DNA of 64,000 nt from Pseudalkalibacillus sp052246725 (GCA_052246725.1 JBQQCL010000019.1); one strand, 5' to 3'. Shown: positions 33,787-42,690, counted from the first letter of the stretch. The notes: generated by a model from the letters alone, not told the origin. Made by a program: numbers and translations.

Positions 33787-34437
33787 TTAAGTTTTGAGTT
33801 TACGCTCCAGGTAAGTCTGTATGATGCTTAGTATTGTCGTTAAAGCCCAATACATAAATAAGATTTCAAGGAAGATCCAGAAAACGACTAGATTGGAAGC
33901 GGCAATTTGTTCCGCACGTGCTGTAAGTTCTTCGACTGCTAATACTGAAGCAAGGGAAGACGCTTTGACAATATCAATCAGTGAATTCCAAACAGGAGGG
34001 ATCGATCGTCTCCAGGCTTGTGGAAGGATGATACTTCTCAAAACCTGAGCGGTATTCATTCCAAGTGAATAACCTGCCTCCCATTGTCCTTTCGAAATCG
34101 ATAAAATAGATGCACGATAAGATTCAGAAATATAAGCACTGAAATGTAATGTCAATCCAAGAATTGCAGCTTGCCAACCACTAAAGGTGTAAAGCCATGT
34201 CAAACCAAAATAGATGACAAGCAGCTGTGTGAGCAAAGGTGTACCGCGAAAGAAGGATACATAAAACCGTGCAACCCCTGAAAGGATTTTAAAGTCGGAT
34301 ATCCTCATCAAAACAATGATAAGACCTAAGATTAAAGAGGCGAAAATCGCAATAACACTTAACATTACGGTAATTTGAACTCCCTCCAGTAAGAACGGGA
34401 GGGAGTTGATCATCAGGTCTAATGTTTCTTTATTCAC
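33787..34437 (-). CDS. polar amino acid ABC transporter permease (cystine type)
   Basis: 216 residues starting at a GTG that overlaps the upstream stop codon by 8 bp. Five hydrophobic helices and the HisM-type EAA loop (YRASILSISKGQWEAGYSLG) mark the His/Glu/Gln permease family. It is most like TcyB of the L-cystine importer. No ATPase gene follows, unlike tcyABC; the next gene is convergent. Translational coupling to the binding protein is indicated by the overlap. Confidence 0.88.
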   Translation of the reverse strand: MNKETLDLMINSLPFLLEGVQITVMLSVIAIFASLILGLIIVLMRISDFKILSGVARFYVSFFRGTPLLTQLLVIYFGLTWLYTFSGWQAAILGLTLHFSAYISESYRASILSISKGQWEAGYSLGMNTAQVLRSIILPQAWRRSIPPVWNSLIDIVKASSLASVLAVEELTARAEQIAASNLVVFWIFLEILFMYWALTTILSIIQTYLERKLKT

Positions 34438-35212
34438 TTACGTCTTCTCCAAAATACTTCTCTGATATTTCAGCGATTGTGCCATCTTCTTTCATCTCGG
34501 TCAAAGCTTTATTCACTTTTTCAATCAGTTCGTTTTGATCTTTACGGAAGGCAAATGCCATCTGATTTTCATTGAATGGATCCCCGACAGGTTTCACCTC
34601 ATAATTACTGTCTTTCAGTTCCTGCTGGATGAAAAGTCTGTCATTCAATGCAGCGTCGATTCGATTGACATTCAAATCTGCAAGGACCTGAGCGATCCCT
34701 TTATAATATTTGATCTTCGCCCCTGCTTCTTTTGCAGCCTCAGCATAGTTGCTGCCCTGAGTGGTTCCGACAGTCTTTCCTTTTAAATCCTCGATGCTTT
34801 TTATTTCATTGTTATCTTGATGAACGATGACTTGTCCTCCTGATTTTGTATAAGGCTCAGAGAATGCATACTTTTTTTTCCGTTCATCTGTTATGGTAAC
34901 CTGGTTCGCTACCATATCGAAACGTTTGGAGTCTAGTGAACCGAACATACCTTTCCATTCTGTTGGAATGAATTCAGCTTTCATTCCGATACGTTTTGCC
35001 ACTTCACGTGCAATATCTACATCGTAGCCAGTTACTTCATTGGATTCTGAGTCACGGTAACTGAATGGAGGATAAGTGGCTTCTGTTCCAATCTTCAGCT
35101 TTTCCCGTTCATCTCCACCGGCACCTTCCTTATTATCTTTCATTCCACAGGCTGAAATAAAACTAAGCATAAGTACGGAAATCAGTGTAAGTAAGAAGTA
35201 TTTCTTTTTCAT
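34430..35212 (-). CDS. amino acid ABC transporter substrate-binding lipoprotein (cystine type)
   Basis: 260 residues. The lipoprotein signal peptide ends ISAC with Cys22; the mature part has the family-3 opening KIGTEATYPPFSYRD, then GYDVDIAREVAKRIG and the GTTQGSNYAE lobe. TcyA-type cystine binding is the best guess. AAAAGGGAGAAAAAAC precedes the ATG and a good sigma-A promoter lies about 57 bp upstream. Confidence 0.9.
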   Translation of the reverse strand: MKKKYFLLTLISVLMLSFISACGMKDNKEGAGGDEREKLKIGTEATYPPFSYRDSESNEVTGYDVDIAREVAKRIGMKAEFIPTEWKGMFGSLDSKRFDMVANQVTITDERKKKYAFSEPYTKSGGQVIVHQDNNEIKSIEDLKGKTVGTTQGSNYAEAAKEAGAKIKYYKGIAQVLADLNVNRIDAALNDRLFIQQELKDSNYEVKPVGDPFNENQMAFAFRKDQNELIEKVNKALTEMKEDGTIAEISEKYFGEDVSE

Positions 35213-35268
35213 GTTTTTTCTCCCTTTTATGTTATTTAAATCTGATTATTTTCATAGGATAAGTACAA

Positions 35269-35297
35269 ATTATATTCTAATAAGAATTATTCATCAA
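35269..35297 (-). promoter_or_regulatory. sigma-A promoter of the cystine-type transporter operon
   Basis: On the minus strand TTGATG (35292-35297), 17 bp, TATAAT (35269-35274). A second overlapping -35, TTGACT, lies just upstream. The spacer holds the AT-rich inverted word AATAATTCTTATT, a possible repressor site. Confidence 0.6.
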
Positions 35298-35373
35298 GTC
35301 AATTATATTGTAGTATGTACATCTTCTCAAAAAAGCATGTTTGGAAAGAGTTTAATGTAAGCTCTTTTAGTAA

Positions 35374-35686
35374 GGCTGTTTTCGCAAACTTTGTTGCTCT
35401 TGCACTTAAAGAAAGTATAAAATACTTTCTTCAGTATAAGGGCAGCTAAGGCTCGACCTACAAAAGGCTTGGTCTCGCCAAGTTTTCTTTAAAAGTCGTT
35501 GATTTCCGCTCCAGGATGCTCGCTTTCCGTGGGGCGTGCGGTGAGCCCACTCGTCGCCTTGCGACATTGAATGGTCTCACCTGTCCCGCTGATCCCGCAG
35601 GAGTCTCGCACCTTGCTCTCCAATCAACTTGCACAAGGTGAGTTTTTAAAAATAACTAAAAAGCAACAATCTTTTAGAAAAGAGCC
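35374..35686 (+). mobile_element. family B element B4 with nested family A copy
   Basis: 313 bp from GGCTGTTTTCGCAAACTTTG to CTTTTAGAAAAGAGCC. It carries A6 (35403-35491) at the same internal site as in B2 and B3. The hairpin module is absent: the body reads GATCCCGCAGGAGTCTCGC straight through, giving the empty site for that module. Confidence 0.9.
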
Positions 35687-35698
35687 TTTTGTAATGGA

Positions 35699-35860
35699 CG
35701 TGGAAATATACTCGCTTTCCGCGGGCGATACGCAAGCCTCCTCACTTACACAGGACCTGTTGGCTTCGACGTTCACCATAGGACGTTGGGGTTGTTAGTC
35801 CAAGAGCCTTTTAAAAATGTGTGTAGCCTTGCCTGACTCGCTTTTCCCGCAGGAGTGTCG
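35699..35860 (+). repeat. family D repeat, copy D2, directly after B4
   Basis: GGAAATATACTCGCTTTCCG, then CGGGCGATACGCAAGCC, an inserted stretch with CCAAGAGCCTTTT (a family B-like end) and TAGCCTTGCCTGACTCGC. Related to D1 at 29888. Together with B4 it fills the gap between the transporter operon and the msmX terminator. Confidence 0.65.
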
Positions 35861-35922
35861 TGAATTTCGGTAAAATCAAACATAGTCAGAAATCCATCAT
35901 AAATTTAACGAAACCAAAAAAG

Positions 35923-35992
35923 AAAAGTGTCAGAAACCTCCAACACAACATTTTGTATGTTGTTAAGTTCGGAGAGACTCTGACACTTTTGG
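35923..35992 (-). terminator. long hairpin terminator of msmX
   Basis: AAAAGTGTCAGA and TCTGACACTTTT form a perfect 12-bp outer stem; inside, ACAACA pairs with TGTTGT and CTCC with GGAG. The word TATGTTGTTAAGTTCGGA recurs in the hairpin at 59254-59337. Confidence 0.75.
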
Positions 35993-36022
35993 GTTAGTTC
36001 AGTGAGGTTGTATTGTAACGAA

Positions 36023-37120
36023 TTAACGAATACGGTTTTCAGTTTGTGGATCAAAGAAATGACATTTGTTCATGTCGAGAGCGAGATCAAGCTTCTGTCC
36101 GTTTTGGATATCTGTTCGTGAATCCACACGAGCAGTGAAGTTTTGACCTGCAACCGTTGAATAGAGATAGGTCTCAGCACCCATCAGTTCGGCAACATCG
36201 ATCGCTGCTGTAATTTTCGATCCTTCTGACGCTTCAGTGAACACAGGTTCATCATGGATGTCCTCTGGACGGATTCCAAGAATGACTTCTTTACCTGCAT
36301 GTCCATTTTCACGAAGAAGTTTCATCTTTCCTTCTGGTACTTTGATTTTGATGTTGTCCATTACAAACGTATCGTCCTGTAGCTTCCCATGAAGGAAGTT
36401 CATTGCTGGTGACCCAATGAAACCACCGACAAATACATTTTCAGGTGTATCATACACTTCTTTTGGTGAACCTACCTGTTGGATAACACCGTCTTTCATA
36501 ACAACAATCCGGGTAGCCATTGTCATTGCTTCAGTTTGGTCATGTGTTACATAAATCGTTGTCGTTTGCAAGCGCTGGTGGAGCTTTGTGATTTCAGCAC
36601 GCATTTGTACACGGAGCTTTGCATCCAGGTTCGAAAGCGGCTCGTCCATTAAGAAGACTTGTGGGTCACGGACGATGGCACGTCCTAATGCGACACGCTG
36701 GCGCTGACCTCCCGATAGTGCTTTCGGTTTACGATCCAGGTATTCTTCAAGCCCTAAAATACGGGCAGCATCTTTAACACGCTTGTCCATTTCTCTTTTA
36801 TCGAACTTACGGAGCTTAAGTCCAAAAGCCATGTTGTCATAGACATTCATATGTGGATAAAGAGCGTAGTTCTGGAACACCATTGCAATATCGCGGTCTT
36901 TAGGAGCTACATCATTTACGCGTTTTTCACCAATATGAAGGTCACCGTCTGAAATTTCTTCAAGTCCAGCGATCATACGTAATGTTGTTGACTTACCGCA
37001 ACCGGATGGACCTACGAAGACGATAAATTCCTTATCTTTAATATCAAGATTGAAGTCTTGTACCGCTGTTACTTTGTTATCGTATTCTTTTACGATATTT
37101 TTCATTGTGATTTCTGCCAT
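36023..37120 (-). CDS. msmX: MsmX/UgpC-type ATPase shared by carbohydrate ABC importers
   Basis: 365 residues, the length of B. subtilis MsmX. Walker A is GPSGCGKST (37-45), then the Q loop in VFQNYALYPHM, signature LSGGQRQR and Walker B VFLMDEPLSNLD, followed by a C-terminal OB-type regulatory domain (GIRPEDI). MsmX powers several sugar importers that lack their own ATPase. It is monocistronic, with a cre box in its leader. The neighbouring PucR-type regulator also neighbours msmX in B. subtilis as yxkF, to my recollection. Confidence 0.95.
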   Translation of the reverse strand: MAEITMKNIVKEYDNKVTAVQDFNLDIKDKEFIVFVGPSGCGKSTTLRMIAGLEEISDGDLHIGEKRVNDVAPKDRDIAMVFQNYALYPHMNVYDNMAFGLKLRKFDKREMDKRVKDAARILGLEEYLDRKPKALSGGQRQRVALGRAIVRDPQVFLMDEPLSNLDAKLRVQMRAEITKLHQRLQTTTIYVTHDQTEAMTMATRIVVMKDGVIQQVGSPKEVYDTPENVFVGGFIGSPAMNFLHGKLQDDTFVMDNIKIKVPEGKMKLLRENGHAGKEVILGIRPEDIHDEPVFTEASEGSKITAAIDVAELMGAETYLYSTVAGQNFTARVDSRTDIQNGQKLDLALDMNKCHFFDPQTENRIR

Positions 37121-37140
37121 TTTGTGGATCTCCTCTCGTT

Positions 37141-37154
37141 TGCAAACGTTTTCT
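37141..37154 (-). promoter_or_regulatory. candidate CcpA cre box in the msmX leader
   Basis: TGCAAACGTTTTCT fits the cre consensus TGWAANCGNTNWCA with one or two deviations. It is 21 bp from the start codon, a roadblock position for carbon catabolite control. Confidence 0.5.
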
Positions 37155-37255
37155 TTACTTTAGTTATTTATAGTGTAGACTTAAGCATTTCAAACGTAAA
37201 TTGGAGGGATGCACAAAAATTCTGGCGAGCTTTAGGCGATTTGTACAAATGCTTC

Positions 37256-38170
37256 TCAATCCTCTATGGTGAGAAGCAAATGAATGGTAACGGCATCATC
37301 AAATTCTTTTGGGTCAAGCCCAGTAAGGTCGGTGAACTTTTCTATCCGATATTGGAGACTGTTGCGATGAATGAAAAGTTTTTTGGCGGCATGTGTATGG
37401 TTCAAATTACAGTCGAGTAATGTTTTGACCGTTTTTAATAAATCAGGTTCCACATGACTAAGGACTTTCTCATAAATATAATGGGTATCTTCTTTATTTG
37501 AGTGATGGAGGAGAACCTTAGGTAGAACGGTAGAAAGTGTATGTATCCGTTGTTTACTTTGGAAATGTTCCGTTGTGATTTTATAAAAAGAAGATTCCTT
37601 ATCAAATTGATGTTTTGCTTCAGTAATGGAAGAGAAGGTCGAACCGATGAAAAGTGATGTTTTCATATAGAAATCACTTTCAATCGTATGGAGTAATTCA
37701 AGTAATTGCTCCATTGAAGTTGGGTGCTCTGTTTGCGGTTCAACAAAAACACCTGTATAACGATCCTTCCAGACAGGGACGACATCCTCAGACAACATGT
37801 TTTGGAACGCTTCTATGAATAACTCATGCTCAACATCCTGGCTATGGATACTAAAATGCAAAAAACGCCCTTGCTCAAATGTGAGGGCGGATTCCGGGGT
37901 CCGGTTGTTATATAGAAGCTCATACCAGGCATGCTGGTTTTCATCTTCCTTTATAGGTCGGTTGGATAAGGGAGTTAGAAAAACGCCAAGTAATTTTTCT
38001 GAATCACTAGAAAGCACATCCAGATCCACACCGATTTCTTCACCATCCGGGGTGCGGTACCATGTGTAATTTTTTGTTTCATTAGCATCAGTTGCATGAA
38101 CAAATGCATTTCTGCCGAATATTTTCTGCAATTTCTTGATTTCAGACATGAACGAAAACCCCTTCAGCAT
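37256..38170 (-). CDS. PucR/CdaR-type helix-turn-helix regulator
   Basis: 304 residues from the ATG at 38168-38170 (AGAGG seven bases upstream); an in-frame ATG at 38149 with AAGGGG is nearly as good. The C-terminal 60 residues are a PucR-type HTH_30 domain (LLDCNLNHTHAAKKLFIHRN then SLQYRIEKFTDLTGLDP). The long N-terminal part lacks a sugar-diacid or GAF motif I can name. It is probably an activator; B. subtilis YxkF occupies the matching place beside msmX. Convergence is not seen: both genes are on the minus strand, 135 bp apart. Confidence 0.8.
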   Translation of the reverse strand: MLKGFSFMSEIKKLQKIFGRNAFVHATDANETKNYTWYRTPDGEEIGVDLDVLSSDSEKLLGVFLTPLSNRPIKEDENQHAWYELLYNNRTPESALTFEQGRFLHFSIHSQDVEHELFIEAFQNMLSEDVVPVWKDRYTGVFVEPQTEHPTSMEQLLELLHTIESDFYMKTSLFIGSTFSSITEAKHQFDKESSFYKITTEHFQSKQRIHTLSTVLPKVLLHHSNKEDTHYIYEKVLSHVEPDLLKTVKTLLDCNLNHTHAAKKLFIHRNSLQYRIEKFTDLTGLDPKEFDDAVTIHLLLTIED

Positions 38171-38182
38171 AGTTATACCTCT

Positions 38183-38191
38183 ATTATAACA
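38183..38191 (-). promoter_or_regulatory. extended -10 promoter of the PucR-type gene
   Basis: On the minus strand TGTTATAAT is an extended -10 element just before the ribosome binding site AGAGG; no good -35 is seen. Confidence 0.45.
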
Positions 38192-38300
38192 AGAACGTTC
38201 ATAACAGTGGGAAACTGTGACATGATTCATGGAAAAAGGACCTCAAAAGAATAATTCCTTTGGGGTCATTTTTTCGCTAAAACAGAGCCTTCTTTTCATA

Positions 38301-38368
38301 AGGCTGTTTTCGCAAATTTTGTTGCTCTTGAAAGTCGTAGATTTCCGCTCCAGGCCACGTTTTCTTTA
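38301..38368 (+). mobile_element. truncated family B element B5 fused to a family A end
   Basis: GGCTGTTTTCGCAAATTTTG, CTCTTGAAAGTCGTAG (empty A site) and ATTTCCGCTCCAGG, then a jump to CACGTTTTCTTTA, the right end of family A. The terminal TTA (38366-38368) is, on the minus strand, the stop codon of the adjacent 65-aa gene. Confidence 0.7.
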
Positions 38369-38563
38369 TTTATCGTTGTTTTCGTTTTTATATTCAACTG
38401 GCGGCTCTTCTTCATAAAGCGGTCTGCTCTCATCGATTTGTGCTTGAGCGTCTGGTCTGAAAACCGTTCCTCCAGCCATTCCTTCGTTGATCATACGATC
38501 GATATCCATGAAATAACGGTCTCGTCCTTCATGTTGGGATCCTTTTTCATCTTTATTGGTCAT
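38366..38563 (-). CDS. small acidic protein at the end of the ATP-grasp operon (65 aa)
   Basis: The ATG is three bases after the stop of the ATP-grasp gene, whose last codons contain AAAGGAGG, so translation is coupled. The protein runs MTNKDEKGSQHEGRDRYF, then MDIDRMINEGMAGGTVF, and ends acidic (DESRPLYEEEPPVEYKNEN). No cysteine and no membrane segment. I do not recognise a family. Its coupling to three ligase-fold enzymes makes it a candidate substrate or partner, which is inference. Its TAA lies in the end of the B5/A remnant. Confidence 0.8.
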   Translation of the reverse strand: MTNKDEKGSQHEGRDRYFMDIDRMINEGMAGGTVFRPDAQAQIDESRPLYEEEPPVEYKNENNDK

Positions 38564-38566
38564 CGT

Positions 38567-39784
38567 TCATCCTCCTTTTTCACTAGTATGAGTGAGGGGA
38601 GGGTCTTTTATGTCCGAACGGGGAAATCCTGACATTTCTAATATTTGCTGATACCAGTTTCTCAGGGCTTTTTTTTGTATTTCAATTTCATCAAAAATCA
38701 TCGGTTTTGAATTGATTTCAAATATCCAATACCGCTGCCCCGTATCTACACCTAGATCGATTGAAAACTCCCCGACAGGGCCTAAGGATTGGTCAAGTGT
38801 GGAACCTGTTTCAGATGCGATGTTCCGAATAGTGTCCAAATGAAGAGGGGCGAAATCTGAAGGTAAAAGGGCTCCGCCTGAGGGGACGTGGGTCGTCAGA
38901 CGGTTAACCCCTGCACAACGTAAACCATACCCTGTGACATGCCACTTGTTTTCGAGTTTTTGGACAAGGATGCGATAGTCGAATGGTCTGCCTTGATACG
39001 TTTTTCGCTGGATGAATGGCTGCATGATGAAGCTCTTTTCATGCTGTAGGATGTTCCATATTTGATCGACATCTGTCCGCATTCTTCTTTTATTCGATCG
39101 ATAGAGAAGGCTTTCGCTCCATTTTTGATGCAATGTAAAGATCCCTTTTCCTTTTGAACTTGCACTTGGTTTGATAAGGATCTGGCCATGCTCATTCAAA
39201 AAGTCATTCAGCTGCTTTTTTGAGCGTATCAATTTCGTTTCAGGTAAAAACGATTGCAAAATCGTGTTATCATTCAGGATCAAGTAGGTTTCCCACTTTG
39301 GAAAGAAGCACAGATTGAAGTACGGGATAGAAAAATCGTCCAGCCAGGATAGCAAACGATGGAATTCGTTATTGTTCTCGTCCTTTTTATAAGGAATCCT
39401 GTTATAGACGAAATCAGGAGGAGGGGTCCTCACGCGTTTCCACATCAGCGTAATTGGGTCATAAGTATAGCCATGAATATGGGTGGTTGAGATGTCCTTA
39501 GATGAAAAAACCACTGCAAGCCCGCCGTTTTCATGGACATAACTGATCAAACGGTTGAACGTATCGATATTTCCGATAAACGGGAGGCTGGCATTTGCGG
39601 ATGTAAGAATCCCAATTATAGGTCCCGTCTTGTTACCTTCTTTCTTTTTCAATGTAAGGTTGAGACTGCTGTTCCTATACTCGGAAAAGGGGAGGGGCTC
39701 ATCTGCCGCTCCCCATATGAGTGTTTCATCCTTTTCATGATGACACCACTTTTCAGACTCCACGTCCCAGCTGATCGAAATCAT
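38567..39784 (-). CDS. YheC/YheD-type ATP-grasp protein, third of three (405 aa)
   Basis: ATG overlaps the upstream TGA (ATGA). Conserved blocks shared by all three paralogues: GPIIGILTSA (about 55), an HGYTYDP-type turn, PDFVYNRIP, then the ATP-grasp core with LIKPSASSKGKGIFTL (phosphate-binding loop) and the metal-binding end FSIDLGVDTG followed by WIFEINSKP. This is the shortest copy; its N-terminus lacks most of the domain that precedes GPII in the other two. B. subtilis YheC and YheD are spore-coat-associated; the ligated substrates are unknown. Confidence 0.88.
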   Translation of the reverse strand: MISISWDVESEKWCHHEKDETLIWGAADEPLPFSEYRNSSLNLTLKKKEGNKTGPIIGILTSANASLPFIGNIDTFNRLISYVHENGGLAVVFSSKDISTTHIHGYTYDPITLMWKRVRTPPPDFVYNRIPYKKDENNNEFHRLLSWLDDFSIPYFNLCFFPKWETYLILNDNTILQSFLPETKLIRSKKQLNDFLNEHGQILIKPSASSKGKGIFTLHQKWSESLLYRSNKRRMRTDVDQIWNILQHEKSFIMQPFIQRKTYQGRPFDYRILVQKLENKWHVTGYGLRCAGVNRLTTHVPSGGALLPSDFAPLHLDTIRNIASETGSTLDQSLGPVGEFSIDLGVDTGQRYWIFEINSKPMIFDEIEIQKKALRNWYQQILEMSGFPRSDIKDPPLTHTSEKGG

Positions 39785-41154
39785 CTTTTCACCGCAACCT
39801 GTCTTTTAATCAGTTGTTCATATAAATATATCGAGAATTCGAAAAGAAGTCTGGAAGTTCTTTTATCGGATGCACTTAAATTCGGGTGACTGAAAATCCC
39901 GCGTCCTGGTTTGGCGTTCGCTTCAAATAACCAGACTGCACCTTCATGGTCGATTCCCAAATCAAAACCGATCTCTCCTATGACTCCTTCCATTTTTTCA
40001 GATAGTGAATCACTAAGTTTCAACGCTGCTATTTTAATATCTTGTGTGATGGATTTGGATTTCCCCATTTCATTCACAATATCTTGCAGGGTAAGGATTT
40101 TTCCTCCGCTTGTTACATGTGTGGTTACACTTCCTGTTCCAGCGAGCTTTGCAGCGATTGCGCTGACTTCCCAATCCCCATCCCGGTTCCGGTTCGTATG
40201 GACTCTGAAATCGATCGGTTTTCCGTTACAACTAAGCAGGTGAATGCCGCGTTGGGCCATATACCCTTCAAGTCCTTTCGAAAATTGTTGTCGCAGTAAC
40301 CTTTTTAAGGATGTGTAACGCCTCAAGCGATTTTGACCATTGGTCCGGAATTTACAATAGTAGAAGGGATCCTTTCTTCTTTTGATGATTTGTTGAATGC
40401 CGATTCCAAGGCTTCCATTTGTAGGTTTTACATAGACATTTTTGTAACGGTGAAGCATTTCTTCGATTTGTGACGCTTCAGGAGAGTTCAAGGTATCAGG
40501 CAAATAATTGCGGACATGCTTGTTATCGTACAGAAGTTCATGGACCGACCACTTATCAAAAAATCCAGGATTGAACCAGAGCATGTTCGTTTCCTGTTCG
40601 AACTTCATTTTTGTTTCTGTGGTGGCAGGTAACCTTTCAATCCGCCGGTTTGGAAGACGATCATAAACGAGAGTTGGAAATGGGAGCGGGTGCTGACTCC
40701 ACCCTGATTTGTCAAAAATATAACCATTGATCTTTTTTTCGTTCCAATCGATATGATGTGTACCGAAAACATACGCAGTCACACCCAGTTGCATAGCTTC
40801 AGAAAGGAGTTTTGCAAACATGGAGGAACGTTCTCCAATCGGCTTATAAGTGCCACCTGTAAATCCAGCAGTAAATATTCCGACTACTGGACCAATGTGC
40901 AAGGTGCCATTCGATTCATAAATATGGTGTTGCTGGTCTTTTAGGAGCTTCAATTTATTACAGAGGGTTGTTGATAACATATATTGTTCCTTACGATCTG
41001 GATGTGGCTGGATGGTAACGGTTACTTCTCGTTGTCCATACATGACTTTTGAAGGGAAGGACCGGTTCATCACCCATTGTTGAAAGAGGCTGAACGGTGT
41101 GTAGATGACATCTTCCTTTTCCTCGACAACGGAAATCGATTGAGGGTTAAGCAT
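39781..41154 (-). CDS. YheC/YheD-type ATP-grasp protein, second of three (457 aa)
   Basis: Start chosen at the ATG at 41152-41154, seven bases after AAAGGAG; an ATG two codons earlier is too close to that site. It overlaps the preceding stop codon by 8 bp. An N-terminal domain (about 1-105) precedes GPVVGIFTAGFTGG, then FPTLVYDRLPNRR, the loop VKPTNGSLGIGIQQI, the arginine-bearing IDFRVHTNRN, and the end motif IGFDLGIDHEG with WLFEANAKPG. All expected ATP-grasp residues (Asp, Glu, Asn) are present, so it should be active. Confidence 0.9.
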   Translation of the reverse strand: MLNPQSISVVEEKEDVIYTPFSLFQQWVMNRSFPSKVMYGQREVTVTIQPHPDRKEQYMLSTTLCNKLKLLKDQQHHIYESNGTLHIGPVVGIFTAGFTGGTYKPIGERSSMFAKLLSEAMQLGVTAYVFGTHHIDWNEKKINGYIFDKSGWSQHPLPFPTLVYDRLPNRRIERLPATTETKMKFEQETNMLWFNPGFFDKWSVHELLYDNKHVRNYLPDTLNSPEASQIEEMLHRYKNVYVKPTNGSLGIGIQQIIKRRKDPFYYCKFRTNGQNRLRRYTSLKRLLRQQFSKGLEGYMAQRGIHLLSCNGKPIDFRVHTNRNRDGDWEVSAIAAKLAGTGSVTTHVTSGGKILTLQDIVNEMGKSKSITQDIKIAALKLSDSLSEKMEGVIGEIGFDLGIDHEGAVWLFEANAKPGRGIFSHPNLSASDKRTSRLLFEFSIYLYEQLIKRQVAVKR

Positions 41155-42547
41155 GATCATACTCCTTTCGAAACTCGTTACTCAAGTCATGTGTATATAG
41201 ATAGTTTGCAAACAAGAAAACACCTAGGGCTGATGGTCGTATTTCTCCTTGTTTTAGAGCAGTCGTATAGTGCTTAGATGGTTTTGAGTTCACTTCCAAG
41301 ATCCACGGGTGTCCGCTCTTATCAATCCCGAAATCGATGCCAAATTCACCGAATATACCATCCGCATACAGATGAAGACTTTCTGCTACTTCCAAGGACA
41401 GTTCATAAAGGAGAGCTTTGATCGCCTTGGCTTTTGCTGTTTCAAAGGATGCGGACAACAGTTCAGTTAAAGGATAAGATTTGGCACCATACGCCATATT
41501 CGTCACGATCGGATTCGAATCGCTCACTCTTGCAACACTTGAGGTGATGCACCAATCGCCTTTTTCGTTCCGGTTACACAGGATTCGAAAATCGACATTC
41601 CCATTCGAATGGGTCATCAGGGGAACCCCTTGCTGAATGATATAATTCTCCATTGGTACGAATTGATTGATGAAATTCAATACACCCTTTGTGGATAAAG
41701 AGGGGAGTGGAGGATCAATTTCTTTTGATGATTCTAGTTTGAATTTTCCTTCAGGTTCTTTTGTGATTCGGATGATCCCTCTCCCTTCTGAGCCATGGTC
41801 TGGTTTTAAAAACAATGAAACGTGTTTTGTCATTAATTTCATCAATGTTTCCTCATCGATTTTTTTATGGGTTTCAGGTAGGTTAGCAGCTAAAGCGTCA
41901 CGTTCTACTAATATGTGAAAAACATCCCACTTAGAGATGAAATGGTCATTAAAATATGGAATTCCAAAATCCTGACAATGTCTGAAAAATCGTATGCATG
42001 CCTCCGAACCCTCAGTTGTACGGCTGGATATTCGATTATAGATGATATCTGGATATGGAAAGACGTTTTGAGTGAGTGTATCCTCTTTCATCGTAAAGCC
42101 ATGTATCCAATTGGAGTGGACATCTTGTAGTGAAAACAGGTAGAACGTGGCGAGGTGATCTTTACATAGAGTTGCGATTTCTTTTGAAAAAGCAGTGATA
42201 TTTCCAAAAGGGTTGTTTATTTCTCCTGTTCTTTCAGCTAACACCGCTATGATCGGGCCAATTCGTAATTCTTTTAAAAGTGGATTGTAGGTCAGTGTAT
42301 AGTATTGATCAGGAACGGGAAGATAATGATCTTTCTGGATTTCTTTCGGCACGGATAGTGTAAAATAGGAATCATCCAATTTTGTTATACATGTCACTAA
42401 TATTCGTTCACTGCCGAAGCGGAGCCAAAGTCTTTCGTTTAATTGGATGCCCAAATAAGTGAAAAGATGGTTGCTGAGCCAAAGTTTATATGGGTTTGAG
42501 GAAGTTGTTTCTGTGTACGAAAAATAAATCTTGATTTTCCTGCCCAT
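41147..42547 (-). CDS. YheC/YheD-type ATP-grasp protein, first of three (466 aa)
   Basis: First gene of the operon; the ATG follows GAGGGAGTACC. It has the same layout: an N-terminal domain, GPIIAVLAERTG near residue 97, YPDIIYNRIS, loop LKPDHGSEGRGIIRI, VDFRILCNRN and the end FGIDFGIDKSG with WILEVNSKPS. It is divergent from yheB with about 380 bp between starts, filled by repeats. The three enzymes are paralogous but well diverged, pointing to old duplications rather than a recent event. Confidence 0.9.
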   Translation of the reverse strand: MGRKIKIYFSYTETTSSNPYKLWLSNHLFTYLGIQLNERLWLRFGSERILVTCITKLDDSYFTLSVPKEIQKDHYLPVPDQYYTLTYNPLLKELRIGPIIAVLAERTGEINNPFGNITAFSKEIATLCKDHLATFYLFSLQDVHSNWIHGFTMKEDTLTQNVFPYPDIIYNRISSRTTEGSEACIRFFRHCQDFGIPYFNDHFISKWDVFHILVERDALAANLPETHKKIDEETLMKLMTKHVSLFLKPDHGSEGRGIIRITKEPEGKFKLESSKEIDPPLPSLSTKGVLNFINQFVPMENYIIQQGVPLMTHSNGNVDFRILCNRNEKGDWCITSSVARVSDSNPIVTNMAYGAKSYPLTELLSASFETAKAKAIKALLYELSLEVAESLHLYADGIFGEFGIDFGIDKSGHPWILEVNSKPSKHYTTALKQGEIRPSALGVFLFANYLYTHDLSNEFRKEYDHA

Positions 42548-42617
42548 GGTACTCCCTCATTTATTTAGTAGTTATCGCAGAGATCAACCTGCATTTTGTT
42601 ATCCTGGCTAGCGATTT

Positions 42618-42677
42618 AGAGTACTTCATAAGTTTTCTAGAGTACCTCAAAATTGGATTATCATGTATTTGAGTACT
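42618..42677. repeat. short phrase repeat with GAGTAC
   Basis: AGAGTACTTCATAAG, AGAGTACCTCAAAA and GAGTACTCTTTAAC start about 21 and 31 bp apart. Only three copies, so weaker than the other phrase repeats in the window. Confidence 0.45.
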
Positions 42678-42690
42678 CTTTAACACCATT

